The notes under the pieces were generated by a model. That model worked only from the letters and a program-made list of their open reading frames with translations. It made no database searches and had not been told where the DNA came from. From Akkermansiaceae bacterium UBA2381 (GTDB taxonomy: Bacteria > Verrucomicrobiota > Verrucomicrobiia > Verrucomicrobiales > DEV007), in contig DDSV01000028.1 of assembly GCA_002344215.1 (NCBI GenBank), positions 66,287 through 130,286 of the forward strand: a stretch of DNA of 64,000 nucleotides, read 5' to 3'. Numbering within the stretch: position 1 is the first letter of the stretch; the number at the start of each line of letters is the position of its first letter. Below are positions 24,967 through 33,486 of this stretch, piece by piece. A program made the position numbers and the translations under genes.

Positions 24967-26091
24967 TCACTCGTCCTCCGTCCCGAAGCGAAACTCCGTC
25001 ACATGCCGGTAGACTTCTCCCGGGCGGAGAAGGCTCGAGGGAAAATCGGGTTTGTTCGGTGTGTCGGGAAAGAATTGTGTTTCAAAACAGATGCCGCCCC
25101 AGCGGGGATGGGGATTGTTGTTGAAATGATTCGCCGTATAGATCTGCACTCCCGGCAGGGTGCTTGCGATCTCCATGGTCCGACCCGAAGCAGGATCGCT
25201 AAGCTTTGCGAAAGGGACCGGAGCGCCCGCTTTGATCGCCTCGTTCTTCGGAATGACGAAGCAGTGATCGTAGCCGCCATCGGCAACGGATTCGAGATCC
25301 TCTCCGATTGGCTTTGGCGAAAGAAAGTCAAAGGGCCCGCCGGCGACTCGGAGTTTTTTTCCCGTCGGGATCTTCCGTTCATCGATTTCCAGCACCTCAT
25401 TGCAGGTCATGGTGAGGAGATGCCCCCGGACATCGCCCTCTCCGGCAAGATTGAAATAGGCGTGATTGGTGAGATTGAGATGGGTCGGCTTGTCGGTGGT
25501 CCCCCGATAGGCCACGCTCAGGGTATTCACGGAGCTGAGCCGGTAGACCACTTCGACGTCAACATTTCCCGGATAACCTTCGTGACCGTCGGGGCTGGCG
25601 AGTTTGAGCACAACAAAGGCCCCGTCTGCATCCGTTCCACAGGACCCGCTCCACAACTGGCGTTGAAATCCGTTTTGTCCCCCGTGGATGTGGACCCGGG
25701 TCTTCTCATTTACGCTGACGAGATCATATCGATTGCCGTCGATGGAAAAGCCGCCTCCATCGATCCGGTTGGCGAATCTCCCGATCACTGAGCCGAAAAC
25801 TCCTCCGGAAAGAGCCTCCTCAAGTGTTTTATAGGAAAGGGTGATTGTTCCCGGGGTTCCCTCCCGGTCGGGTGTCTCAATCGAAAGGAGGATGGCGCCG
25901 TATTCGCTGATCGAAATCCGGGTGCCGTGTGGGTTTGTCAGAGTGAACCGACGGACCGGGCGTCCGTCCGGCATTGTGCCCCAGTTCGATTCCTCCGCGG
26001 TCTGTGCCTGAAGCGGGTTCTGCGGGAGAAGGGTCAGCGCCGATGCCAAGATGACAGTTGCGAAGGCATGGAATTGCGTGACTTTATTCAT
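24967..26091 (-). CDS. Secreted aldose 1-epimerase (galactose mutarotase)
   Basis: A 374-residue protein with a signal peptide (1-30, ending LQAQ) and the aldose epimerase fold: ISEYGAILLSIETPDR, GSVIGRFANRI, RVHIHGGQNGF, THLNLTNHAYFNL with the catalytic His, and ICFETQFFPDTPNKPDFPS with the catalytic Glu. It interconverts sugar anomers, here in the periplasm. Its ATG (26089-26091) abuts the divergent PQQ protein's ATG (26092-26094) in the palindrome CATATG, so no upstream leader separates the two. Confidence 0.93.
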   Translation of the reverse strand: MNKVTQFHAFATVILASALTLLPQNPLQAQTAEESNWGTMPDGRPVRRFTLTNPHGTRISISEYGAILLSIETPDREGTPGTITLSYKTLEEALSGGVFGSVIGRFANRIDGGGFSIDGNRYDLVSVNEKTRVHIHGGQNGFQRQLWSGSCGTDADGAFVVLKLASPDGHEGYPGNVDVEVVYRLSSVNTLSVAYRGTTDKPTHLNLTNHAYFNLAGEGDVRGHLLTMTCNEVLEIDERKIPTGKKLRVAGGPFDFLSPKPIGEDLESVADGGYDHCFVIPKNEAIKAGAPVPFAKLSDPASGRTMEIASTLPGVQIYTANHFNNNPHPRWGGICFETQFFPDTPNKPDFPSSLLRPGEVYRHVTEFRFGTEDE

Positions 26092-27330
26092 ATGTTGATG
26101 TTGCCGTTTTCGTTTCCCCGCGTCAATCGGGCACTGATATTCACCGTGTTCCTGCTTCCTGAAAGTTGGGCGGCATCGGCCGACTGGCCGAGATACCGCG
26201 GGCCGGCGATGAACGGAATTTCTGAAGAAGCAGGCCTGGCGACCTCAGGCGCTGCCAAAGTCCTCTGGAGTGTGGAGACAGGTCTGGGCTACAGCGCCCC
26301 GGTCATCGGAGGGGGCAAGGTCGTTATCTCCGGTCACGACGGCAAAGACAAGGACACGCTTTATTGCTTTGACGAGACATCAGGTGAGGAGAAATGGACC
26401 TTTTCCTACCCGCAGCCCATCGGTGACCTCTATTTCCAGGGGGGGACCACAGGGACGTCGACCCTCGACGGAGATCGCGTCTATCACCTTGCGAGGGAAG
26501 GGGAGTTATTCTGCCTCGATGCAGGGAACGGAAAAGTGATCTGGCAAAAGCATCTCAACAAGGATTTCGAATATACCAAACCCACCTGGGGATTCACCGG
26601 TGCCCCCATGGTGTGGGATGACTGGCTCCTGATCAACGCCGGCGATGCAGGTCTCAATCTGAAAAAGAACGACGGTTCGGTCGTCTGGAAATCCGGAGAT
26701 GAAGAAGCCGGATATTCGACTCCCTATCCGGTTACCCGCGACGGCTGGCGGCTCGTGGTTTTTTCAAACAAGCGATCCTACGTCTGCGTCGACGCGAGCA
26801 ACGGAACCGAGGTCTGGCGCCACAAGTGGATGACACGCTATGGCGTCAATGCCGCTGACCCGGTGATCGCCGGAGATTTGGTCTTCATTTCCAGCGGCTA
26901 TGGAAAAGGGGCCGTGCTTCTCGAATGGAAAGGGAAGGGAGAACCGGAAAGTCTCTGGCAAAACCGGGAGTTACAGGCACAGATGAATGCCCCGGTGCTC
27001 ATTGATGGCCACCTTTACGGAATCCACGGGAATGAAAGTCAGGATGGCACCGGCCTCCGATGTCTGGAGATGGCCACTGGAACCGTGAAGTGGACGGAGA
27101 CCTCCGTGGGGCACGGAACGCTGATGGCGGTTGAGGGGAATCTCCTCGTTCTCACCGAAAACGGCGAAATTCAGGTGGCTCCGGCGACTCCGACTGAATA
27201 CAAACCGACGCTCTCGCAGAAGGTGATTGAACCACGCGTCTGGACGGTTCCGGTGTTCTCCAATGGCCGGGTTTATTGCCGGAACGCTGCAGGCAGTCTG
27301 GTCGTTCTCGACATGAAGAAAGCCGGGTGA
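26092..27330 (+). CDS. Secreted PQQ-binding-like beta-propeller protein
   Basis: A 412-residue protein, from ATG 26092 (26098 is an alternative), with a signal peptide (ALIFTVFLLPESWAASA) followed by DWPRYRGPAMNGISEEAG, the typical opening of these propellers. Blades include CFDETSGEEKWTFSYP, CLDAGNGKVIWQKHLN, CVDASNGTEVWRHKW and EMATGTVKWTE. Same family as the proteins at 12955 and 57051. Cofactor and role unknown; a periplasmic location is inferred from the signal peptide. It shares a start-codon palindrome with the aldose epimerase gene. Confidence 0.82.
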   Translation: MLMLPFSFPRVNRALIFTVFLLPESWAASADWPRYRGPAMNGISEEAGLATSGAAKVLWSVETGLGYSAPVIGGGKVVISGHDGKDKDTLYCFDETSGEEKWTFSYPQPIGDLYFQGGTTGTSTLDGDRVYHLAREGELFCLDAGNGKVIWQKHLNKDFEYTKPTWGFTGAPMVWDDWLLINAGDAGLNLKKNDGSVVWKSGDEEAGYSTPYPVTRDGWRLVVFSNKRSYVCVDASNGTEVWRHKWMTRYGVNAADPVIAGDLVFISSGYGKGAVLLEWKGKGEPESLWQNRELQAQMNAPVLIDGHLYGIHGNESQDGTGLRCLEMATGTVKWTETSVGHGTLMAVEGNLLVLTENGEIQVAPATPTEYKPTLSQKVIEPRVWTVPVFSNGRVYCRNAAGSLVVLDMKKAG

Positions 27331-27348
27331 TCAACCCGTTTCTTTCTC

Positions 27349-28236
27349 TCACTGGCCGAACACATCTTCCAGTCCCCGCCGCATCACCTTGCGATCAGGG
27401 GTGCGCCCGGTCCAGTATTCGATCCCGATGACGCCCTGGGCGACGAGCATGCCAAGGCCGTCGATAACCCGGCAGCCTTTCTGCCGCGCCTCCCTGACGA
27501 GACGGGTGGAGGGAGGATTGGGGATCACGTCGGCGACGATGAGGTTCCCTGAGACCGAGTCCATCTCGAGAGGAATGCGGGCATCGACATCCGGATAAAG
27601 CCCGATGCTGGTAGCATTGACGAGAATGTCAGACCCGCCAGGAACTTTAAAATCGCCTTCCCAGGGGGCATAGACCACCTCAAGATCACGTCCCGATGAC
27701 TGGCGGATTTTTTCGCGAAGCGGGCCGGCAAAAAGAGCCTCGAGTTCCCGCCCGCGAACTTCGCCCCGGTTGGCCAGAGTGATTTTGAAAACACCAGCGA
27801 GAGCCATCTCAACGCCGATGGCTCGCGCCGCACCGCCGGCTCCAAGCAGGACGAGAGATTTTCCCTCAGGACTGTCCAGCTCGCGGAAGCTGGAAACGAA
27901 TCCCTTGCCATCGGTGTTCTCACCGATAAGTCGTCCCCCGCGGTTCACCACGCAGTTGACCGCTCCCATCAGGGCGGCGGATTCGCCCAGTTCGTCGAGC
28001 AACTCGATGACGGCGACCTTGTGGGGAATCGTGCAATTGAAGCCCTGAAAGCCGAAGGCCCTCGCTCCGGCGACGGCGGCCGGAAGATCCTGTGGTTTGA
28101 CCTCAAGTGTCAGGTAACGCCAGTCCAGTCCCAGATCTCTGAAGGCAGGCTCGATCATGGCCTGGGTCGGGTTTTCCGCTACCGGATAACCGAAGCACCC
28201 GACGAGTTCCTGTTTGAAGTTGAGTTCCGCAGCCAT
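27349..28236 (-). CDS. Shikimate dehydrogenase-like protein, paralogue 1
   Basis: A 295-residue member of the AroE family, starting at MAAELNFKQELVGCFGYPVAENPTQ. Catalytic Lys lies in NCTIPHKVAVIELLDELG and Asp in GENTDGKGF; the NAD(P) loop is LLGAGGAARAIG, and TSIGLYP is conserved. The N-terminal substrate pocket has GYPVAENPTQ instead of the canonical SxS of GDPVxHSxSP, as in quinate/shikimate or amino-shikimate dehydrogenase variants. A second AroE with the canonical motif is at 33487. It converges with the PQQ gene. Confidence 0.85.
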   Translation of the reverse strand: MAAELNFKQELVGCFGYPVAENPTQAMIEPAFRDLGLDWRYLTLEVKPQDLPAAVAGARAFGFQGFNCTIPHKVAVIELLDELGESAALMGAVNCVVNRGGRLIGENTDGKGFVSSFRELDSPEGKSLVLLGAGGAARAIGVEMALAGVFKITLANRGEVRGRELEALFAGPLREKIRQSSGRDLEVVYAPWEGDFKVPGGSDILVNATSIGLYPDVDARIPLEMDSVSGNLIVADVIPNPPSTRLVREARQKGCRVIDGLGMLVAQGVIGIEYWTGRTPDRKVMRRGLEDVFGQ

Positions 28237-28334
28237 GTCGGAGGGATTGTAAGGAAGGGAGAGGGGAGAGCAAGTCTGCATTTTGATTCGAATTTCCCTC
28301 CCCAACAGCCGGAAATGCGTCCATCGTCTTTTCC

Positions 28335-29567
28335 ATGCACATCCCCTCGATCATCGAGAGAAAGCGCGACGGGAAAACTCTCACCGAGCCCGAAATACGG
28401 GGGGTGATTGATCGTTTCACGCGCGGTGAGATGCCGGACTACCAGATGTCCGCTCTCGCCATGGCCATTTATTTCCAGGGCATGGACGCGGAGGAAACCG
28501 CCTGCCTGACCCGGGCCATGCTCGAATCCGGCGAGGTGATGCAATATCCGGCCGATGCGCCCCGGGTAGTCGACAAACATTCAACCGGCGGAGTCGGTGA
28601 CAAGGTATCGCTCATTCTCGCGCCGCTTCTAGCGTGCGACAATCTCTGGGTTCCGATGATCTCAGGTCGGGGTCTGGGGATCACCGGGGGCACGCTGGAT
28701 AAGCTGGAATCCATTCCCGGGTTTCGAGTGGGATTCTCCCCGGAAGAGGCCATCGAACAGCTCAAGGCCATCGGGGTGGTCATGATAGGGCAAACGGGAG
28801 CCATTTGTCCGGCCGACAAAAAACTCTATGCGCTTCGTGATGTCACCGCGACCGTCCCGACCATCCCTCTTCTCGTCTCGTCGATCATGTCCAAGAAGCT
28901 GGCCGAGTCTCTTGATGCGCTCGTCCTCGATGTGAAATTCGGATCAGGCGCCTTTATGAAAACGAGGGAGGGAGCTGTCGCTCTCGGAGAGGCCCTGCTT
29001 GCAGTCGGCCAGGCCATGGGCGTGGACACGAGCGTTTGCTACCACGCCATGGACGAGCCGAGTGGTCGCGCCGTCGGGAACGCGCTCGAAGTCGTCGAGT
29101 CAATCGAGGTATTGAAGGGGGGAGGACCGGAAGATGTGCGTGAACTCGTCATCACCCTGGCGGAGAAGGTTAGTATCGCTGACGCCTCACAACTCGGGAA
29201 GTGGCTCGATGATGGCAGTGCCTGGAGCAAGTTCAGAGAAATGGTCGCCTGTCAGGGGGGAGAGGTTTCCTCGCTTGATGACTTTGCGGCCGTTCATCCG
29301 GCGGCAGTGATCCGCGAGATTTTTGCCTCTGACGGCGGAACGGTTCGTCGAGTCGATGCGGAAACCATCGGCCGTGCCTGCATTGCCCTCGGGGCAGGGC
29401 GGGGCAGGGCTGAAGATGCCATCAATCCGGCAGTCGGTTTTGACCGGCTCGTCAAGGTCGGAGAGCGGGTCGAGCGGGGGCAGGTTGTTGCCCGGGTTCA
29501 CGCTGCCGACGAGGCCGGAGCGGAGCGTGCGGAGGAACAGTTTCGAGGAGGGTTTTTATGCGAGTGA
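28335..29567 (+). CDS. deoA: Thymidine phosphorylase
   Basis: A 410-residue pyrimidine-nucleoside phosphorylase with VDKHSTGGVGDKVS (phosphate binding) and the signature SGRGLGITGGTLDKLE. GQTGAICPADKKLYALRD and VLDVKFGSGAFMKT complete the active site. It splits thymidine (and possibly uridine) with phosphate to base and (deoxy)ribose 1-phosphate. Length is slightly short of the 430-440 typical, with a reduced C-terminal domain. Divergent from the aroE paralogue. Its last 10 bases overlap the following lipoprotein gene. Confidence 0.94.
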   Translation: MHIPSIIERKRDGKTLTEPEIRGVIDRFTRGEMPDYQMSALAMAIYFQGMDAEETACLTRAMLESGEVMQYPADAPRVVDKHSTGGVGDKVSLILAPLLACDNLWVPMISGRGLGITGGTLDKLESIPGFRVGFSPEEAIEQLKAIGVVMIGQTGAICPADKKLYALRDVTATVPTIPLLVSSIMSKKLAESLDALVLDVKFGSGAFMKTREGAVALGEALLAVGQAMGVDTSVCYHAMDEPSGRAVGNALEVVESIEVLKGGGPEDVRELVITLAEKVSIADASQLGKWLDDGSAWSKFREMVACQGGEVSSLDDFAAVHPAAVIREIFASDGGTVRRVDAETIGRACIALGAGRGRAEDAINPAVGFDRLVKVGERVERGQVVARVHAADEAGAERAEEQFRGGFLCE

Positions 29568-30301
29568 CAGGGTGGATTATTCTCGGATTGGCGCTGGTTT
29601 CCTGCGAACGCAAGGCCTCCCCCCAGGTGGTGATTGAGCAGGAACCCTCCGTGGCGGCGCTGGTTTCAACCGTGCTCAACGGGGGTGGCAATTTCAGCGA
29701 TGTACCGTTTTCAAGTCTCATCGAAACATCGACCGGAAAGCAGGTGCTGCCGATGAACCCCGGGGATCCGGTTGATCTCGAAATAATCGCCGGGATCAAC
29801 GAGGCTCTGCGAAAAGTGCTGAAACGTTTTAACGAACCTGATTCCATCACCCATCGTGAAAGCCGGATCAACGAGGTGAGTTCCTATTTCGAAACGGCAT
29901 TGATTGAGGAACTGGACCGGGCTCCGGAGTTTGAATGCGGGTTGCCGCGCACGGAAGAGGGAAATCTGCAGCGTGCGGGATATCCGGACCTGATGATCCG
30001 GCACCTGGAGTCCGGACGCATCGTCTACCTTGACCCGAAACTGGTGGAGGAAGGGTCGCTCGATTCCAGCCTGCGGACTTTCTATTTCACTCCGAAGACG
30101 GAAACCAGCAAAGTTCTCCACGACGCCAATCACCTCCTCGTCGGAATCGAACACGACGGCAACACGGGCAAATGGCGCTACCTGCGTTGGCACCTGGTGG
30201 ATCTCTTTCGTTTCAAAGTGAACCTGAAAGCCGAGTTTCAGGCCAGCAATCAGGACCTCTATCGGCCGGAACTCATCATTGAGTCGGGTGTCCCGGAGTG
30301 A
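29558..30301 (+). CDS. Lipoprotein of unknown function with PD-(D/E)xK-like pattern
   Basis: A 247-residue protein with lipobox ALVSC (Cys16). It is not recognised as a named family. Residues 142-161 read YPDLMI-x8-VYLDPK, that is PD at 143-144, then 14 residues, then DxK at 159-161, in strands separated by a turn, the shape of a PD-(D/E)xK nuclease core; a helical Glu (106) precedes them. The pattern could be chance. A GGAGG Shine-Dalgarno, rare in this window, lies inside the deoA coding end. It overlaps deoA by 10 bases and converges with the C39-like gene. Confidence 0.65.
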   Translation: MRVTGWIILGLALVSCERKASPQVVIEQEPSVAALVSTVLNGGGNFSDVPFSSLIETSTGKQVLPMNPGDPVDLEIIAGINEALRKVLKRFNEPDSITHRESRINEVSSYFETALIEELDRAPEFECGLPRTEEGNLQRAGYPDLMIRHLESGRIVYLDPKLVEEGSLDSSLRTFYFTPKTETSKVLHDANHLLVGIEHDGNTGKWRYLRWHLVDLFRFKVNLKAEFQASNQDLYRPELIIESGVPE

Positions 30302-30308
30302 TCCGGAG

Positions 30309-31559
30309 TCAACGCACAATCGGTTTCATCATGAAGAGACCCCGGGTCGCATTATAAGCGTCCTCGGCATTCATTGTCTTGAACTCGTGGCCGGCTCCCC
30401 ATGAGTCTGAAAAAATGAGGCGGCCGGATTTTGTGTTGTAGCCCGTGATCATCCGCATGTGACCGCCACCAGCCTGTTCCTGCAGTGGCGGTTCCTCGGG
30501 AAAAAGTCCGACTTCAAGCGACCAGAGCAGAGGGATGCCGGCATCAATGCTCTTCTTTATCATCGTGTGAAAATCAGCTTCTGGCACCGGAGGCCCGACA
30601 TATTGCCCGTCGATCAGCTCAACAAGCCCGTTAGGTTGCGCCACCGCGAGACAGGTAAAGCGGGTCTTGAAGAGATGGTCGATGGCCCCGAGCTGCTCAT
30701 TGATCTCCAGACTGCTGGTGCCCTTTTCAGGGTCGGAACCGGCAATCTGGGCGAGCTGGTGCATGTCGCAGTGAATGCCGTAATATTCGAAAAGCCGCTG
30801 AGCCGACGCCACAACGCAGTATCCCTTGGCTCCCTGATCGACCATGGGGATATCCGTGATAAAGATGTTACCGGATTCATCCCGTTTTACCTTCGCCGGC
30901 AGATCCGACAGTTTTACGGACGCGCCGGGACGGGATTGCATGGCCGCCTCATAGGCACCCCCCGCGTCCCGACGGGCAAGTCGCATCCGGAGAAACTCGG
31001 TGTTGCCGGGAGCTTCGGGATTGTGCTCCAGAACGGCTTTTCCGTGGGCAGAGATCCAAAGAAACCCTGACGTAAGCTGACCCTGGGTGGGTTTTGCCTC
31101 TCGCCTCGTCGGGCGGGCCTGAAGCTGTTCCCCGATGTGCCGTCCCATCGACTTGAATCGCTTATCGAAATCGTCCGCAGCGATGCTGCCTCCATCTCCC
31201 CGGTTGAAAATTGAGATCGTGACTCCGATGAGGGTTCCGTTTTTGAAGTCAATGATCGCCTCTTCGATCGGCACGGTTCCCTTCAGGAGAGTGAGGTCGA
31301 CCTTCAGGTTGTCGAGATCCTTCCGCTGGAAGATTGCCCGCGATTTATCCCCGGTGAGCCATTTAAAATAGGGATTCTTTGTCCAATCTCCCTGTTCAAA
31401 GCGTTTCTCCAAATCGTCGGGGGTGATCCGGTAGGCGTCGGGCAGCGTGATAAAGAGATCAAGATCTGCCGTGATCATCTCCTGGCCCCGGGAAGCGGCG
31501 GACAGGGCCAGCAGGAAAAGGATGGAAATCACCACGGGTTTGTTTGATTTCAAGGGCAT
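30309..31559 (-). CDS. Secreted C39-like papain-fold peptidase
   Basis: A 416-residue protein starting at MPLKSNKPVVIS with a signal peptide (ILFLLALSAASRGQ). The C-terminal 150 residues form a peptidase C39-like domain: IPMVDQGAKGYCVVASAQ with the catalytic Cys, GGHMRMITGYN with the His and FSDSWGAGHEF with the Asp. The N-terminal 250 residues are beta-rich and unassigned. Standalone C39-like domains cut bacterial peptides or process secreted precursors. It is divergent from dhaK (125 bases). The frame upstream of 31559 is not homologous. Confidence 0.82.
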   Translation of the reverse strand: MPLKSNKPVVISILFLLALSAASRGQEMITADLDLFITLPDAYRITPDDLEKRFEQGDWTKNPYFKWLTGDKSRAIFQRKDLDNLKVDLTLLKGTVPIEEAIIDFKNGTLIGVTISIFNRGDGGSIAADDFDKRFKSMGRHIGEQLQARPTRREAKPTQGQLTSGFLWISAHGKAVLEHNPEAPGNTEFLRMRLARRDAGGAYEAAMQSRPGASVKLSDLPAKVKRDESGNIFITDIPMVDQGAKGYCVVASAQRLFEYYGIHCDMHQLAQIAGSDPEKGTSSLEINEQLGAIDHLFKTRFTCLAVAQPNGLVELIDGQYVGPPVPEADFHTMIKKSIDAGIPLLWSLEVGLFPEEPPLQEQAGGGHMRMITGYNTKSGRLIFSDSWGAGHEFKTMNAEDAYNATRGLFMMKPIVR

Positions 31560-31684
31560 GGGCGCACTGTATCGAATTCCGCTAAATGTGTCCCGCAAAT
31601 TTGTCGGCTCAACATTTTCCGTTTGTCTTCCCCTGCAAACTCTGAGACAACAAGCTCCCGCCATAACGGCGAATCCCTTTTCAG

Positions 31685-32716
31685 ATGAAGAAGCTGATCA
31701 ATAATCCCCTCAAAGTCGCCAACGAGCTCGTCGAAGGCCTCGTCGATGCCTACAACGGTGAGTGCAAGTACGTCGGAACCCGCTCGATCGTAAAGACTCA
31801 CATCCCTGACAACAAGGTTGCGCTGCTCGTCGGCGGCGGCAGCGGTCATGAGCCGATCTATCATGGCCTGGTCGGACGGAATCTGGCCGACGGTGCGGCT
31901 TGTGGCGATATCTTTGCGGCTCCCCCTCCGAACATCGTTCTTGAGGCCACCGAGGCCGTCAATCGCGGCAACGGCGTCCTTTATCTCTACGGGAACTATG
32001 CCGGAGATGTCATGAATTTTGACCTTGGCGCCGAGCTTGCCGACGACGAGGGGATCAAAGTCCGCTCGGTTCTCATCTGGGACGACGTATGCTCCGCCCC
32101 TCCGACGATGAAGAAAAATCGTCGTGGTATTGCCGGACTTGTTCCGATTGTAAAGCTCGCCGGTGCCGCATCACAGGTCGTGACGACGCTGGATGAACTC
32201 GAAGCAGTCGCCAAAAAGGCGGTGCTGCAAACCCGGTCGGTCGGCGTGTCGATGGCACCGGGATCCATTCCCGCGACCGGCAAACCCACCTTTGACATCG
32301 CTCCGGACAAAATCGGTCTGGGCATGGGCATTCATGGCGAGCCGGGCGTCGGGGAGATTCCCATGGCCACGGCGGACGAACTCACCCCGAAAATGCTGTC
32401 CTACATTTTTGAGGATTTTGAGAACGATGAGGAGGTCGAGGCGCTCAAGGCCGGAGATGAAGTCATCCTCTTTGTGAATTCACTCGGGGCGACCACGATG
32501 ATGGAACTCCTCATTGGGCTGCGTGCCGCGAAGAAATGCCTGACCGAAAAGGGCATCCAGATCTACGACGTAATGGTAGGGCCTCTCGTGACCTGTCAGG
32601 AGATGTCAGGGATTTCTTTCTCGCTCACCCGCGTCGATGACGAGTTGAAGAAATACTGGGACATGCCCTGCCAGTCCGTTTGTTTCAGCAAGATGGAAGG
32701 CCGCTACGGCGGCTGA
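31685..32716 (+). CDS. dhaK: Dihydroxyacetone kinase, DhaK subunit
   Basis: A 343-residue DhaK protein with VGGGSGHEPIYHG, GDIFAAPPPN, GNYAGDVMNFD, and GMGIHGEPGVGE, in which the His covalently binds the ketose. The pair DhaK-DhaL phosphorylates dihydroxyacetone using either a PTS phosphoryl donor (DhaM) or ATP when fused. Here the next gene is dhaL (62 bases) and no dhaM is present; the organism has no PTS gene in the window. The substrate could also be another ketose such as erythrulose. Confidence 0.92.
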   Translation: MKKLINNPLKVANELVEGLVDAYNGECKYVGTRSIVKTHIPDNKVALLVGGGSGHEPIYHGLVGRNLADGAACGDIFAAPPPNIVLEATEAVNRGNGVLYLYGNYAGDVMNFDLGAELADDEGIKVRSVLIWDDVCSAPPTMKKNRRGIAGLVPIVKLAGAASQVVTTLDELEAVAKKAVLQTRSVGVSMAPGSIPATGKPTFDIAPDKIGLGMGIHGEPGVGEIPMATADELTPKMLSYIFEDFENDEEVEALKAGDEVILFVNSLGATTMMELLIGLRAAKKCLTEKGIQIYDVMVGPLVTCQEMSGISFSLTRVDDELKKYWDMPCQSVCFSKMEGRYGG

Positions 32717-32778
32717 CCGAGAGTGAATAGGGTTGAATCCCTCACTTTACCCTGTTTAGTCAGGGCATTATCCAAGTC

Positions 32779-33414
32779 ATGGCAAAAGAATCACTTACCA
32801 TCAACGAAGTCCGCGACATGATGCTCGCGGTAGCCGACAGAATTATCGAGGCCGAACCGATTTTGACCGATGCTGATCGTGCCCTAGGGGATGGTGATCA
32901 CGGTATCGGGATGGAGCGGGGGATGACTGCCGTCAAAGAGGCACTGGCAGGACAGGAGTTCCCCTCGGTCGGAAAAGTCTTCATCGCGGTTGGAACTGCC
33001 ATGATGTCCAGTATGGGCGGGGCGTCCGGAGCTCTTTTCGGCACCCTTTTTAGGGCTGGAGGAAAGGCCATCGGAGACACGACGACCCTGACCGGCCATG
33101 AAGTGGCTGTCATTTTCAAAGAGGGAACTGAGGGGGTCATGACCCGGGGCGAAGCCAAGCCGGGGGACAAAACCATGGTCGATGCGCTTTTCCCCGCCGC
33201 GGAAAAGGCCGCCGAAGTTGCCGGTCTCCCGGTGAGTGAAGCCCTCTCCGCCGTGGCCGATGCCGCAGCGGCAGGACGCGACGCGAGCGAGGGGATGATC
33301 GCCACCAAAGGGCGCGCCAAGACGCTCGGAGAAAACTCTCTTGGTAAACCCGATGCGGGTGCCGTCAGTGTTGCCATCATTGCGGCAGCGATGCGGGATT
33401 TCGCCGGTGTTTGA
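32779..33414 (+). CDS. dhaL: Dihydroxyacetone kinase, DhaL subunit
   Basis: A 211-residue DhaL domain with the nucleotide-binding acidic motif DADRALGDGDHGIGMERG and GGASGALFGTLFRAGG, followed by a conserved GDKTMVDALFPA. It carries the ADP/ATP used to phosphorylate the ketose held by DhaK. It follows dhaK closely on the same strand. A shikimate dehydrogenase gene begins 72 bases downstream. Confidence 0.93.
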   Translation: MAKESLTINEVRDMMLAVADRIIEAEPILTDADRALGDGDHGIGMERGMTAVKEALAGQEFPSVGKVFIAVGTAMMSSMGGASGALFGTLFRAGGKAIGDTTTLTGHEVAVIFKEGTEGVMTRGEAKPGDKTMVDALFPAAEKAAEVAGLPVSEALSAVADAAAAGRDASEGMIATKGRAKTLGENSLGKPDAGAVSVAIIAAAMRDFAGV

Positions 33415-33486
33415 GAACCCTATCGCAGCGGGCTGCGGGCTGTCTCATTGCGGAAGCGTTGGCCCGTGCTTTAGTGCGGCACTGCC

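Noticed and set aside
28405..28430. parS-like match (GTTTCACGCG) inside deoA
   Set aside because: Only one half-site matches and the palindrome is not completed; coincidental coding sequence.
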